A DNA stretch of 64,000 nt from Mycobacterium sp. MFM001 (GTDB lineage Bacteria > Actinomycetota > Actinomycetes > Mycobacteriales > Mycobacteriaceae), in the NCBI RefSeq assembly GCF_003402475.1, contig NZ_BFAB01000002.1, positions 432,317 through 496,316 on the forward strand, in the 5' to 3' direction. How positions within the stretch are numbered: the stretch's first letter is position 1; each line of letters starts with the position of its first letter. The position numbers were made by a program, and so were the translations under genes. This document shows, piece after piece, positions 7,293-16,126 of the stretch. The notes under the pieces were generated by a model. The model was not told where the DNA came from. It was given only the letters and a program-made list of their open reading frames with translations, and searched no databases.

Positions 7293-9319
7293 CCGATCGG
7301 GCGTATCTGAAACCCCCACGCGCTGAGGCGCTTTCAACGGTGCCGGCGCAACGCACGCTGGCCGCGCTGATCGTGACCTACAAAAGCCACGACCTGCTGC
7401 AGGAGTGCCTCGACCTCGTCGCCCAACATCTGCCCGAGTTGCCGGTCTATGTCTACGAGAACAGCGGCGACGGATATCCCGGCCGGGAGGAACTCACCAC
7501 CCGGTACCCGACGGTGCATTGGGTGCTGGGGCCGGTGAATCTGGGCTTCACCGCTGCCTTCAACGCGCTGGTGGAACACACGCCGCCCGACGCCGACCTG
7601 CTGGTGCTCAATCCCGACGCCCGGCTGCGCGGACCATTGACCCGCACCCGGCAGCTGCTGCGTGAGCCCAATGTCGCGGCGGTGTCGCCGATGATCCACG
7701 ACGCCGGCGCACCCGGGCCCAAGCCGTGGGACATCGCGACGCGCCGCACCACGCTGCTACGCGCGCTGGTCGCCGTCGCCGGCTATTCCGATGCGCTACG
7801 CGGAACGCCGTTTTCACATCTGTACACCCGCCAGCCGGCCGAATCGCAGTGCATCGACGGCTACATCGGCGGCGCCTGCCTGGCGATCAACCGCGCGGCA
7901 TGGAACGCCATCGGCGGGTTCGACGAGGAGTTCTTTCTCTATGGCGACGAGGCCGACTGGCAGACCCGCGCCCGGGACGCGGGCTGGCGCATTTTGCTGG
8001 CCGACGAAATCGGCGTCGACCACGGTCGTCCGGTCACCGGCCAGAATGCGTCCGGACCGTGCACGACCCACGGCGCCGACGTCGCCTCCCCCGAGCGGCG
8101 CCGCAACCGCGACTTGTGGCGAGCCAACGCCGCTCTGGCGCTCGAACACCAAAGCAGTGTCCACCACGCGGACATGTACCTGGCCGCCACGACGGCGCTG
8201 GACCGGCTGCAGCGCTCGAAGCGCACCCTGCGCCGCGGCACTGCGCGTCGCACCGGCCTGCCCGCGATCGTGATCACCACCAACCGCCTGGTCTACGGCG
8301 GCGCCGAGCGGCAGAAGGCGCTGCTGGCAACGGAATTGGATCGGCGCGGGTATCCGGTCACCATCGTGTGCGTGCAACGGTTCGGCCCGCTGATCAGGGA
8401 GATCCCGCACACTGTGCGGGTGGTCCGCCAGCCGTGGTGGGCGCCGGTTGTCGACATTCCCGCCGGGCCTGCGGTGCTGATCAGCGGTGACACCAACACC
8501 GAAACCGGCTTCGCCACGCTGTGGCGGGCGGCTGCGCGCGAAAGACGCTGGCTGGTGGCGCCGCATATTCCGCCGGAGCCGGATCGGCCCATCTATTCGC
8601 GGCCGCTGACCGCCGCCATGCGCCGAGCCGACGGTTTCGTCGTGCTGGCCCAACGACATTGGGACATGCTGGCCGGCCAGCATCGGTTGCGCGGGCGGCG
8701 ATTCGTCGCACCCAACGGCGTCGCCGTCACGAACGAACCGGCCGCGCGGACAAGGCCTGCCGGTGGGCCGCTGCGACTGGTCATGCTGTCGCGCATTGTC
8801 GAGCACAAGAATCCCCATCTGCTGATCGAGGCGCTGACCGGGCTGATGGACATGCCGTGGACACTGTCGATCTTCGGCGACGGCCCCGACCGGAAAAGGC
8901 TGCAGGCCGCCACTCCGGCGGAGTTGCGTGACCGGGTGCACTGGCACGGCTGGTCGGCCGGGCCCGAGCCCGCGCTGGCCGACGCCGACCTGCTGTGCGT
9001 TCCCAGTCGCTCCGAGGCGTTCCCGCTGGTGATCCTCGAAGCGATGGCCCGGGCGGTACCCGTTGCGGCGTCGGCGGTTTGCGCCGTCCCGGAAATGCTG
9101 GATTTCGGCAAGGCGGGGATCGTCGTGGAGCCGGTCTCGGTGTCGGGATGGCGGAATGCGCTGAGCGACATCCTGTCCCAACCGGCGGAGCTTGCCGCGC
9201 TGGGTCAGCGCGGTTTCGACCGGCTGCGCGAGCACTACACCGTAGAGGCGATGACCGATGCCTACCTCGACGCGATCGAGGCAGTGCTGGGGACAGACAA
9301 CGAATCGAGGGTCAGATGA
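7289..9319 (+). CDS. Two-domain glycosyltransferase, GT2 fused to GT4
   Basis: This 676-residue protein joins two transferases. Residues about 22-290 are a GT2 rhamnosyltransferase-like domain (LIVTYKSHD, LVLNPDARL, GGACLAINR, FFLYGDEADW). Residues about 325-670 are a GT4 domain with YGGAERQK, LSRIVEHKNPHLLIEA and the E-x7-E motif in SEAFPLVILEAMA. It would transfer two sugars in succession to the lipid-linked intermediate on the cytosolic side. The start follows the ATGA overlap with the flippase. There is no stop or frameshift between the domains, so it is a real fusion. Donors and linkages are unknown. Confidence 0.88.
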   Translation: MTDRAYLKPPRAEALSTVPAQRTLAALIVTYKSHDLLQECLDLVAQHLPELPVYVYENSGDGYPGREELTTRYPTVHWVLGPVNLGFTAAFNALVEHTPPDADLLVLNPDARLRGPLTRTRQLLREPNVAAVSPMIHDAGAPGPKPWDIATRRTTLLRALVAVAGYSDALRGTPFSHLYTRQPAESQCIDGYIGGACLAINRAAWNAIGGFDEEFFLYGDEADWQTRARDAGWRILLADEIGVDHGRPVTGQNASGPCTTHGADVASPERRRNRDLWRANAALALEHQSSVHHADMYLAATTALDRLQRSKRTLRRGTARRTGLPAIVITTNRLVYGGAERQKALLATELDRRGYPVTIVCVQRFGPLIREIPHTVRVVRQPWWAPVVDIPAGPAVLISGDTNTETGFATLWRAAARERRWLVAPHIPPEPDRPIYSRPLTAAMRRADGFVVLAQRHWDMLAGQHRLRGRRFVAPNGVAVTNEPAARTRPAGGPLRLVMLSRIVEHKNPHLLIEALTGLMDMPWTLSIFGDGPDRKRLQAATPAELRDRVHWHGWSAGPEPALADADLLCVPSRSEAFPLVILEAMARAVPVAASAVCAVPEMLDFGKAGIVVEPVSVSGWRNALSDILSQPAELAALGQRGFDRLREHYTVEAMTDAYLDAIEAVLGTDNESRVR

Positions 9320-10542
9320 ATTGCCGCTTATGCGAGTCGAACCGAATGCTTTCCGTGCTGGACCTCGGCGCGACCCCGCCGTGTGAAAAGTTCCTCACCG
9401 CCGACGAGCTGGACCTGCCCGAGCCGACGTTCCCGCTGCACCTGCGGCTCTGCGAGGACTGCCTGCTGTTGCAGATACCGACGCTCATCACACCCGAGGA
9501 CACGTTCACCGAATACGCCTACTACTCCTCGTTTTCCGACAGCTGGGTGCAGCACGCCAAGTCGTTTGTCGACAGCACGGTCGAACGGCTCGGGCTTTCC
9601 GCCGAGTCCTTCGTGGTCGAAGTCGCCAGCAATGACGGTTATCTGCTGCAGCACGTCGGCGCCGCGGGCGTGCCGTGCCTGGGAATCGAGCCGTCGGTGA
9701 ATGTCGGCGCCGCCGCGTCCCAACGCGGTGTGCCGACGCTGTCGGCGTTCCTGGACGAGCAACTCGCGCAGCGGGTCCGCGCCGAGCACGGTCCGGCCGA
9801 CCTGGTCGTCGCGAACAACGTCTATGCGCACATCCCCGACCTGCTGGGCTTCACCCGAGCTCTGCGCGGGCTGCTCGCCGACGACGGATGGCTGAGCATC
9901 GAGGTGCACCATGCGCTGAACCTGGTGAGCCTCGGGCAATTCGACACGATCTACCACGAGCACTTCCAGTACTACACCCTGCTTTCGGCGACGCGGGCGC
10001 TCGCCACCGCCGGGCTGGCCGTGGTGGACGTCGAACTCCTGCCGACGCACGGCGGGTCGATCCGCATCTGGGCGCGTCCCGACGAGGCGGCAGGACCTCC
10101 GTCGCAGCGGGTCTTGGAGGTACTGAGCGTCGAGGAAGCCGCGGGCCTGCACGGCATCCACGGATATCTGTACCTCGGCCAGCGCGCCGCGGCGGTGCGC
10201 CAGGATCTGCTGCGGTTTCTGTTGCAGTGCCGCGCCGACGGCAAGCGTGTCGTCGGCTACGGCGCGCCGGGCAAGGGCAACACCCTGCTCAACTACTGCG
10301 GAATCCGCAGCGACCTGCTCGAGTACACCGTCGACCGCAACCCCTACAAACACGGGCGGTTCACGCCGGGAACGCGGATCCCTATCCACGAACCCGAGCT
10401 GATCGACAAGGACCGTCCCGACGTGGTTGTGGTGCTGCCGTGGAACCTGGAGACCGAGCTGACCGCGCAACTCGCCCATATCGCCGACTGGGGCGGCCGG
10501 CTGGTCTTTCCGCTGCCGACGCTGCACTTCGCGGGGATGTGA
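9316..10542 (+). CDS. NDP-hexose C-methyltransferase-like SAM enzyme
   Basis: The 408-residue protein has the three-part layout of TylC3/TcaB9-type sugar C-methyltransferases. There is an N-terminal zinc site (CRLC near residue 3, CEDC near 51), a SAM-binding core (VEVASNDGYLL near 102) and the family hallmark YHEHFQYY near 215, followed by a C-terminal domain (GYGAPGKGNTLLNYC). Known relatives methylate C3 of NDP-4-keto-6-deoxyhexoses to make branched sugars. It overlaps the GT fusion by 4 bp. All catalytic landmarks are kept, so an active enzyme making a branched-chain sugar is likely. Some relatives act on other carbons or oxygen. Confidence 0.85.
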   Translation: MNCRLCESNRMLSVLDLGATPPCEKFLTADELDLPEPTFPLHLRLCEDCLLLQIPTLITPEDTFTEYAYYSSFSDSWVQHAKSFVDSTVERLGLSAESFVVEVASNDGYLLQHVGAAGVPCLGIEPSVNVGAAASQRGVPTLSAFLDEQLAQRVRAEHGPADLVVANNVYAHIPDLLGFTRALRGLLADDGWLSIEVHHALNLVSLGQFDTIYHEHFQYYTLLSATRALATAGLAVVDVELLPTHGGSIRIWARPDEAAGPPSQRVLEVLSVEEAAGLHGIHGYLYLGQRAAAVRQDLLRFLLQCRADGKRVVGYGAPGKGNTLLNYCGIRSDLLEYTVDRNPYKHGRFTPGTRIPIHEPELIDKDRPDVVVVLPWNLETELTAQLAHIADWGGRLVFPLPTLHFAGM

Positions 10543-10555
10543 AAGGACTTTCGCC

Positions 10556-11482
10556 ATGGAGCCCAGAGGACAGGCGCTGATCGCCCGCTACAAAGCGGTG
10601 TATTCCATTCCCGCCGATGCGGCGATCACCGAGCAGATGATCCTGGCGCACTGGGAATTGGAACGCCAACTCACCCACGATCTGCTCACCTCCACCGCCG
10701 AGGATCGCTGGGAGACGTTCGACCGCAGCTATACCCGTTTGTACAGCGAACTGGAGTGGCTCAACCGTTTTGTCGGCGAATCGGACGCCACTGTCGCGAC
10801 GAATCGTGCGCAGCACCAGAAGTGGCGTGCCGCGATCGGCGCACCGCCGCTCGCGGTTTACGAGATCGGCTCGGGCAAAGGCGAACTGATCACGTTTCTC
10901 GCGCAGCAAGGCTTTTTCTGCAAGGCCACCGAGATCACCCGGGAACGCGGTGCGAAACACTCGGATGCCACCGCACCCAATCTCTCGTGGGGCGTGTCGG
11001 ATGGCGTGCACCTGGACGACTTCGAAGCCGCCGCCGGCTACGACGTCGCCATCTCGGATCAAGTGCTCGAGCACCTTCACCCGGACGACCTCGAGGCACA
11101 CTTGCGCGGTGCGCTTCGCATCTTGAAGCCGGGCGGACGCTACATTTTCCGCACCCCGCATCGGTTCAGCGGACCACACGATGTGTCCCGGGTGTTCAAC
11201 TGCGACAGGCCGCTGGGCATGCACCTCAAGGAGTACACCCATCGCGAGATCCTGACGGCGCTGCGGCGAGCGGGGTTCACCCGCGTCTACTTCCCATTCA
11301 TCCCGGTCCGCAATCCGCGGGTCAACAGGATTGTGGGACAAGCGTATCTGCAGCTATTGCTGGTAGTGGAGCGTGTGTTGTTGTGGGTTCCCGATTACAC
11401 CCTTCGCCACCGCTGCGCGCGGCTGCTGGGAAAGCTTCGCCTCTTTGGCCACAACGTTTCCCTGACCGCGGAGAAGCCGTGA
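10556..11482 (+). CDS. Class I SAM-dependent methyltransferase
   Basis: The 308-residue protein has a helical N-terminal part and a Rossmann methyltransferase core with YEIGSGKGELITFL (motif I, about residues 100-113), ISDQVLEHLHPDD (motif II/III) and LKPGGRYIFRTPH. It lies in the sugar cluster, 13 bp after the C-methyltransferase gene, with an AAAGGA ribosome-binding site. It probably O-methylates a sugar or the chain end, but no signature fixes the target. Confidence 0.82.
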   Translation: MEPRGQALIARYKAVYSIPADAAITEQMILAHWELERQLTHDLLTSTAEDRWETFDRSYTRLYSELEWLNRFVGESDATVATNRAQHQKWRAAIGAPPLAVYEIGSGKGELITFLAQQGFFCKATEITRERGAKHSDATAPNLSWGVSDGVHLDDFEAAAGYDVAISDQVLEHLHPDDLEAHLRGALRILKPGGRYIFRTPHRFSGPHDVSRVFNCDRPLGMHLKEYTHREILTALRRAGFTRVYFPFIPVRNPRVNRIVGQAYLQLLLVVERVLLWVPDYTLRHRCARLLGKLRLFGHNVSLTAEKP

Positions 11483-11492
11483 TGGAGCCGGC

Positions 11493-12581
11493 ATGACCGC
11501 CTGCCGAGGATGTGAAAGTACCGACCTGAACCGAGTGCTCGATTTGGGCAATGTCCCGGCGGCGGATAACTTTCCCTTGATCACCCAACCGGTGAGCGCC
11601 GAGGAGTCGTCGCATCCGCTGGCGATGGACTTGTGCACTCACTGCGGCTTGGCCCAGCTCGCCCACGACGACACCGTGACGTCCGAGCCACGCGGCGTCG
11701 AGCCGCGGGCCCTTCGCGACCAGGCCGCCGAAGCCGTTCAATGCGTCGCGGATGCCGGCTGGCTGCGAGGCAAGACGGTCCGCGAGTTCGGCAGCCCCCA
11801 TGGCGGAACATGGTTGCGGCTGTTGACCAGACGCGGCTTCGTCAGGTTCGGAGTCGCAGACGTAGTGCTCGACAGCTTCGGGATCATGCACGAACGCGAC
11901 CAGCGGGCGGCCTTCGAGGTCCGTGCGAAGACGACGGCACCCGACGGGGTGCTGCTGCTGCAATTCCATTCGCTCTTGACGATCGTCAGCCAGGGCCAAT
12001 GGAATGCCTTGCGCCACGGTCACTTCGCCTACTATTCGCTGACCGCGCTGACCGGGCTGCTCGGCGCGGTCGGAATGAGCGTGGCGAGCGCCTGGGAATT
12101 CGACCTGTACGGCGGGACCGTGCTGGTTGCCGCCGTGCACGGCCAGGCCACCCCGGACGAGCATGTCCGGGAAATCCTGCGGCGCGAGCGCGACTTCGGC
12201 ATCACCGACCCGTCGGAGGTCGGGCATCTTCAGCGGGCCGCCGAAGTCCACGCCAAGCGCCTGCGCAGTTGGCTCGAGACACAGCGGCGCAACCGGCGGC
12301 CGGTCTACGGGTACGGCGCCGCGTCGCGTGTGCCGGCTTTGTTCAGCATCGCGGGCGTCGATCGGCGGCTGCTCCCCGCTGTCGCCGACGCATCACCCGC
12401 CAAGCAGGGCCGCCGGATTCCGGGTACCGACGTTCCGATCATCACCCCCGAGCAACTGATCGCGGCCAACCCCGATCGCGTCTTTCTGACCGTGCCCGAC
12501 CTGTATCAGGAAGTGCGCCGCAAGTATCCCGAGCTCAGCGGTCGGTGGCTGATCGATCCCGGGCCCGGCTCAGCGCTGTGA
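11493..12581 (+). CDS. C-methyltransferase-like protein with degraded SAM and catalytic motifs
   Basis: The 362-residue protein is a paralogue of the C-methyltransferase encoded at 9316. It has the N-terminal zinc site (CRGC, CTHC), the equivalent core and a C-terminal domain with YGYGAASRVPALF. However, the SAM loop, NDGYLL in the paralogue, reads SPHGGTWLRLL here, and the hallmark YHEHF has become RHGHFAYYSL, losing the Tyr and Glu. A stretch between zinc site and core is also shortened. It may be a non-catalytic partner or may have taken a new role. Some annotators would still call it a methyltransferase. The gene overlaps the next by 4 bp. Confidence 0.75.
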   Translation: MTACRGCESTDLNRVLDLGNVPAADNFPLITQPVSAEESSHPLAMDLCTHCGLAQLAHDDTVTSEPRGVEPRALRDQAAEAVQCVADAGWLRGKTVREFGSPHGGTWLRLLTRRGFVRFGVADVVLDSFGIMHERDQRAAFEVRAKTTAPDGVLLLQFHSLLTIVSQGQWNALRHGHFAYYSLTALTGLLGAVGMSVASAWEFDLYGGTVLVAAVHGQATPDEHVREILRRERDFGITDPSEVGHLQRAAEVHAKRLRSWLETQRRNRRPVYGYGAASRVPALFSIAGVDRRLLPAVADASPAKQGRRIPGTDVPIITPEQLIAANPDRVFLTVPDLYQEVRRKYPELSGRWLIDPGPGSAL

Positions 12582-13693
12582 ATCCCGTTCGGGTGCTGTG
12601 GCTTTCACCGTGGATGCGGCCGCTGGCGCGGGTGCAGGCCGAAGCCCTGCAGCGGCGGGGCGCCGACGTGCTGCTGGTGACGTCGGATCAGCACCCGGAG
12701 TCGGGCGCCGCCCGCGACTACGAACTCGTCCTGGACCCACGGTTTCGCACCGCGTCCACGTGGCCCGCCACGCTGGCAGCATGGCGCCGCATCCGCGACT
12801 ATCGCGCCGACGTCGTCGTCAGCGAGCTGGTCCGCGATCCACGCTGGATCGCGCTGGCCGGGCGCACACCCCGCATTCAGCTGATTCACGACCACCGCCC
12901 GCACGACGCCGCCGAACAGCGACCGGCCGCCGAGCGCTTCGTGTTCGACCGCTGGGGCGCAGGCTCGGCCGCCACCGTCACCTTCAGCGACCATGTCGCC
13001 GCTGCCGCCGCGGCCCGCCGCGACGTGACCGGCACCCGTGTGCACGTCGTCCCGCTTACCAGCGACCTCGACCCGGCCGTGGTTCCGCCACCGGCCGGAC
13101 CGGAAGCCCGCCGCGATTTCGTGCTGATCGGCCGGCTCAACCCGTACAAAAACCTCGACGTGGTACTCGCGGCCTGGCAGCAGCACATCACCGGAAGTGG
13201 TTGGCGCGGCGATGATTTAGTCCTCATCGGTGACGGGCTCAGCATTACCCGCACCCTGCCCGCGCACACCCGGTGGCGTCCCGGGCGGTACCGCTACGCC
13301 GATGTGCTGCCGACGCTGGCGGCGGCCAAGGGCTCGATCGCCCACTACCGGCGGGCTTCGCAGAGCGGTGTGCAGGTGCTGTCGATGCAACTGGGAGTCA
13401 TGCCGATCGTCTCCACCGACGGTGCCCTGCCCGAATACCAACCGCCGGAATGCCCGCCGGTCGGTGTCGACGACGTCGCCGGACTGGCGGCCGCGTTCGA
13501 CCGCCTGGCCGACCCCGCCACCGCGGCCGCCGAGGGCACCGCAGCGGCGGATCATTACCGGCAACGGTTCAGCGTCGAGCGTGTCGCAGACCGTCTGCTG
13601 GACGTCATCGCCGCAGTGCGGGCTGCTCGATCGCCAGATCGCACCATAACTGCGTCAGTTGCCGATACCAGCGGTCGAGTGCAAAGTCGCTAG
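12578..13693 (+). CDS. GT4-like glycosyltransferase (atypical)
   Basis: The 371-residue protein has a GT-B layout: an N-terminal half starting VLWLSPWMRPLARVQAEAL and a C-terminal half with LIGRLNPYKNLDVVLAAW. The usual E-x7-E motif is changed; the region reads ASQSGVQVLSMQLGVMPIVS. It may therefore use another donor mode. The GTG start overlaps the stop of the preceding gene (GTGA). It is the last plus-strand gene of the cluster, and its last 89 bp overlap the 3' end of the opposing glycosyltransferase gene, so one of the two C-termini may be longer than in relatives. Confidence 0.75.
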   Translation: MNPVRVLWLSPWMRPLARVQAEALQRRGADVLLVTSDQHPESGAARDYELVLDPRFRTASTWPATLAAWRRIRDYRADVVVSELVRDPRWIALAGRTPRIQLIHDHRPHDAAEQRPAAERFVFDRWGAGSAATVTFSDHVAAAAAARRDVTGTRVHVVPLTSDLDPAVVPPPAGPEARRDFVLIGRLNPYKNLDVVLAAWQQHITGSGWRGDDLVLIGDGLSITRTLPAHTRWRPGRYRYADVLPTLAAAKGSIAHYRRASQSGVQVLSMQLGVMPIVSTDGALPEYQPPECPPVGVDDVAGLAAAFDRLADPATAAAEGTAAADHYRQRFSVERVADRLLDVIAAVRAARSPDRTITASVADTSGRVQSR

Positions 13694-14711
13694 CGCGGTC
13701 GCGGGCGGCAGCCGCCAAGCGAACGCGCATACCCTCGTCGTTCACTAGAGCGATTAACGCGCGGGCGATTTCGTGTGGTCTCCCGGGCTGAACCACGAGA
13801 CCGTTGACCCTGTCCCTGACCACTTCCCCGATGCTGCCGGCCGTGGTCGTCACCGGCACCAGGCCGCACGCCATCGCTTCCAGCAGAGCCATCGGCAGGC
13901 CTTCGTCGCGGCTGGGCAGAACGAAAACGTGGGCGGTAGAAAGCAGTTGGTCGCGGGCAGCGGTGTCCAGCCACCCGGTCACCCGGATGGTGTCGTCAAG
14001 GCCCGCGGTGGCGACCGTCGCGCGGACCGCGTCGACCTCCCCGTCGCCGGCGAGCGTGACACGCAGTCGGCGCCGCACTGCCCGGTCGAGCTCGCCGACC
14101 GCAGCGATCAGGTCATAGCTGCCCTTGCGCTCCCCCAGCCGGCCCAGCGCCACGGCGTGCACCTGCTCGACACCCGATTGGACCACCACGCCAGGCGGAA
14201 TTCGGACGGCGTTGTGCAGCACACTGATCCGGCTCTCCGTCAACCCCAGCCGGCGGGTGTACTCCTCGACATGGCGCTCCCCCAGCACCACCCAGTGGTC
14301 GGCAATCAGCATCCGGCGGACCGCACACTGCACCGTAGCCGGCAGCCGGTCGAACCAGCCGCCGAAGTCGTAGCTGTGGCCATGCACCACCGCAGGCACA
14401 CCCACCCGCCGCGCCGCCGCCAACGGCAGCGCCTTGCGGATCACGCTGCCGCCGTGCGCGAGGTGGACATGCAGAACGTCGACCCGGCCGCGCAGCACCA
14501 ACCACGTCGCGCGCAGCATCCCGCCGATACCGACCGCGACTCGCTGCCAGGCCGGCGCGTCCACAAACGTTGGCACGACACCGATCTCGACGCGCTCATC
14601 GGGGTGCGCCGCCATCAGCGCGGCGACCGTGGCCATGCCGCCCCGGCTGTGGGCACCGGCCGGTGCCGGGCCCACCATGAGCACCCGCAGGCGCTGCTGC
14701 TCAGAACTCAT
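13605..14711 (-). CDS. GT4 family glycosyltransferase
   Basis: The 368-residue protein is a typical GT-B retaining transferase. It has the glycine-rich N-terminal loop (GGMATVAALMAA), HVHLAHGGSVIRKAL and the VHGHSYDFGG acceptor region. The C-terminal half has ALGRLGERKGSYDLI and the E-x7-E motif in DEGLPMALLEAMACG. The ATG at 14711 overlaps the stop of the polymerase gene by 4 bp. It is the last gene of the minus-strand polysaccharide unit. Sugar donor and acceptor are unknown. Confidence 0.88.
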   Translation of the reverse strand: MSSEQQRLRVLMVGPAPAGAHSRGGMATVAALMAAHPDERVEIGVVPTFVDAPAWQRVAVGIGGMLRATWLVLRGRVDVLHVHLAHGGSVIRKALPLAAARRVGVPAVVHGHSYDFGGWFDRLPATVQCAVRRMLIADHWVVLGERHVEEYTRRLGLTESRISVLHNAVRIPPGVVVQSGVEQVHAVALGRLGERKGSYDLIAAVGELDRAVRRRLRVTLAGDGEVDAVRATVATAGLDDTIRVTGWLDTAARDQLLSTAHVFVLPSRDEGLPMALLEAMACGLVPVTTTAGSIGEVVRDRVNGLVVQPGRPHEIARALIALVNDEGMRVRLAAAARDRASDFALDRWYRQLTQLWCDLAIEQPALRR

Positions 14712-16126
14712 CGCCGCATCCCGAACGCCATCGCCGACCCCAGCGCCAGGCCCAGCGCCAGGGCGCCGCCCGGCTCTTCGGGCAGCGGATCGATCACTGA
14801 CATCACCAGCAGGCCGACACTGACCGCCGCGCTGGCCTTCGCCGCTGCCGACCCGTTGCGAAGCGCCCGCACCACCGGGATGAGCGCAAACAGCGCGAAC
14901 GCCGCCATGCCGACGCCGCCTGCTTTGCACAGCCACCACAGATAGAAGTTGTGAGAGTAGGTGGTGCCCAGCGTGGAGGCGAATGTGTCGAACGCGTCGG
15001 AGCCGTCCCCGTACGGCAGCTGATAGGCGTAGCCCAAGCCGTGTCCGAAAACCGGCGCGTTGGCGATCGCGCGGTTGAGGTTGGCGTCCTCGGCCAGTCT
15101 GGCCAGCGTGGAGGAGTCGGTGGCGAGCGCGCTGCTCGAAACCCCGCCCAGTACACGGTGATTGAATCCGGTGACCTGATCCCCGAGCCACGCTCCGGCC
15201 GTCGAGCGTTGCAGCAGGAACAGCGCCCCGGACACCGATGCCGCCAATATCGCCGCGCCCGAGACGGCCAGCACGGCCGTCCGGCGCAGAGCCGGCCAGC
15301 CCACGCTGGCGGCGAAGGCGACGACCGCGGCCACCGAGACACAGATGAGCGTGTTGCGGGAGAACGCAAGCATCGACACCACCAACGCTGGCGGGCCTAG
15401 CGCGAAAAACGTTGCGGGCCTGACCCGTCCGACGATCTGGGCCGCGACGAGTGTGGTCAGCACGGCGATCGCCGGCGTCAGGGTGTTGGTGATGACGCGA
15501 ACGGCCTCGGCGGCGCCCGTGGTGCTCTCCAGGCTCTCCGCACGACCGGCCAGCTGGATCACATGCAGCGAACTGAGCACGGCCAGGCCCGCCGAAAGCC
15601 ACAGCGTGACGGCGACCGCGTGGATCGCCTCCTTGAGGTAGTCGCCCTGCACGACCAACATCGCCAGCATGGACCCGGCGACCATTTCGAGCAGGAACAT
15701 CGCTTCCTTCAGCACTACGGCAGTGTCGTGTCCGGTCGCGATTCCGACGACGGCGAAAAACACCACTGTCAGGGCGAAAGTGGCCGGCAACAGGCAGGCG
15801 GAGAACCGTGGCCGCACGATCGGCAGCAGATAGCAGAGCGCCAGCAACAGCGGCACATGGTGGCCGTAGACGGTCAGCGGGCCGATGACTTTGCCGGGCG
15901 GCAATCCCTGCGGCAACGAAGCGAACGCCAAAAACATTGCCACCCAGGCCATTAACTGCGGCCTTGTCCAGTACACCACCACGCAGAACATGAACCCGAT
16001 CAGGATCACGCCCTGCGTGGTGTTGCGTACCGAGAACACCCCGAAGACAAAGCAGCAGAACAGAAACACCGCCAGCGCGGCCGCGTTCAACAGCAGACGC
16101 TGTCGGTCGCGGACGTAGACGATCAC
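14708..16126 (-). CDS. Wzy-type polysaccharide polymerase / O-antigen ligase family membrane protein
   Basis: The 472-residue protein is an integral membrane protein with roughly 10-12 hydrophobic segments and a longer outside loop in the second half (about residues 300-380, around DQVTGFNHRVLGG and GHGLGYAYQLPYG). That loop, and the H-N-F-Y-L-W motif after it, are typical of the O-antigen ligase/polymerase family. Next to a flippase, an initiating transferase and a chain-length protein it most likely joins repeat units outside the membrane. The GTG start overlaps the previous gene's TGA (GTGA, 16123-16126). Confidence 0.87.
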   Translation of the reverse strand: MIVYVRDRQRLLLNAAALAVFLFCCFVFGVFSVRNTTQGVILIGFMFCVVVYWTRPQLMAWVAMFLAFASLPQGLPPGKVIGPLTVYGHHVPLLLALCYLLPIVRPRFSACLLPATFALTVVFFAVVGIATGHDTAVVLKEAMFLLEMVAGSMLAMLVVQGDYLKEAIHAVAVTLWLSAGLAVLSSLHVIQLAGRAESLESTTGAAEAVRVITNTLTPAIAVLTTLVAAQIVGRVRPATFFALGPPALVVSMLAFSRNTLICVSVAAVVAFAASVGWPALRRTAVLAVSGAAILAASVSGALFLLQRSTAGAWLGDQVTGFNHRVLGGVSSSALATDSSTLARLAEDANLNRAIANAPVFGHGLGYAYQLPYGDGSDAFDTFASTLGTTYSHNFYLWWLCKAGGVGMAAFALFALIPVVRALRNGSAAAKASAAVSVGLLVMSVIDPLPEEPGGALALGLALGSAMAFGMRR

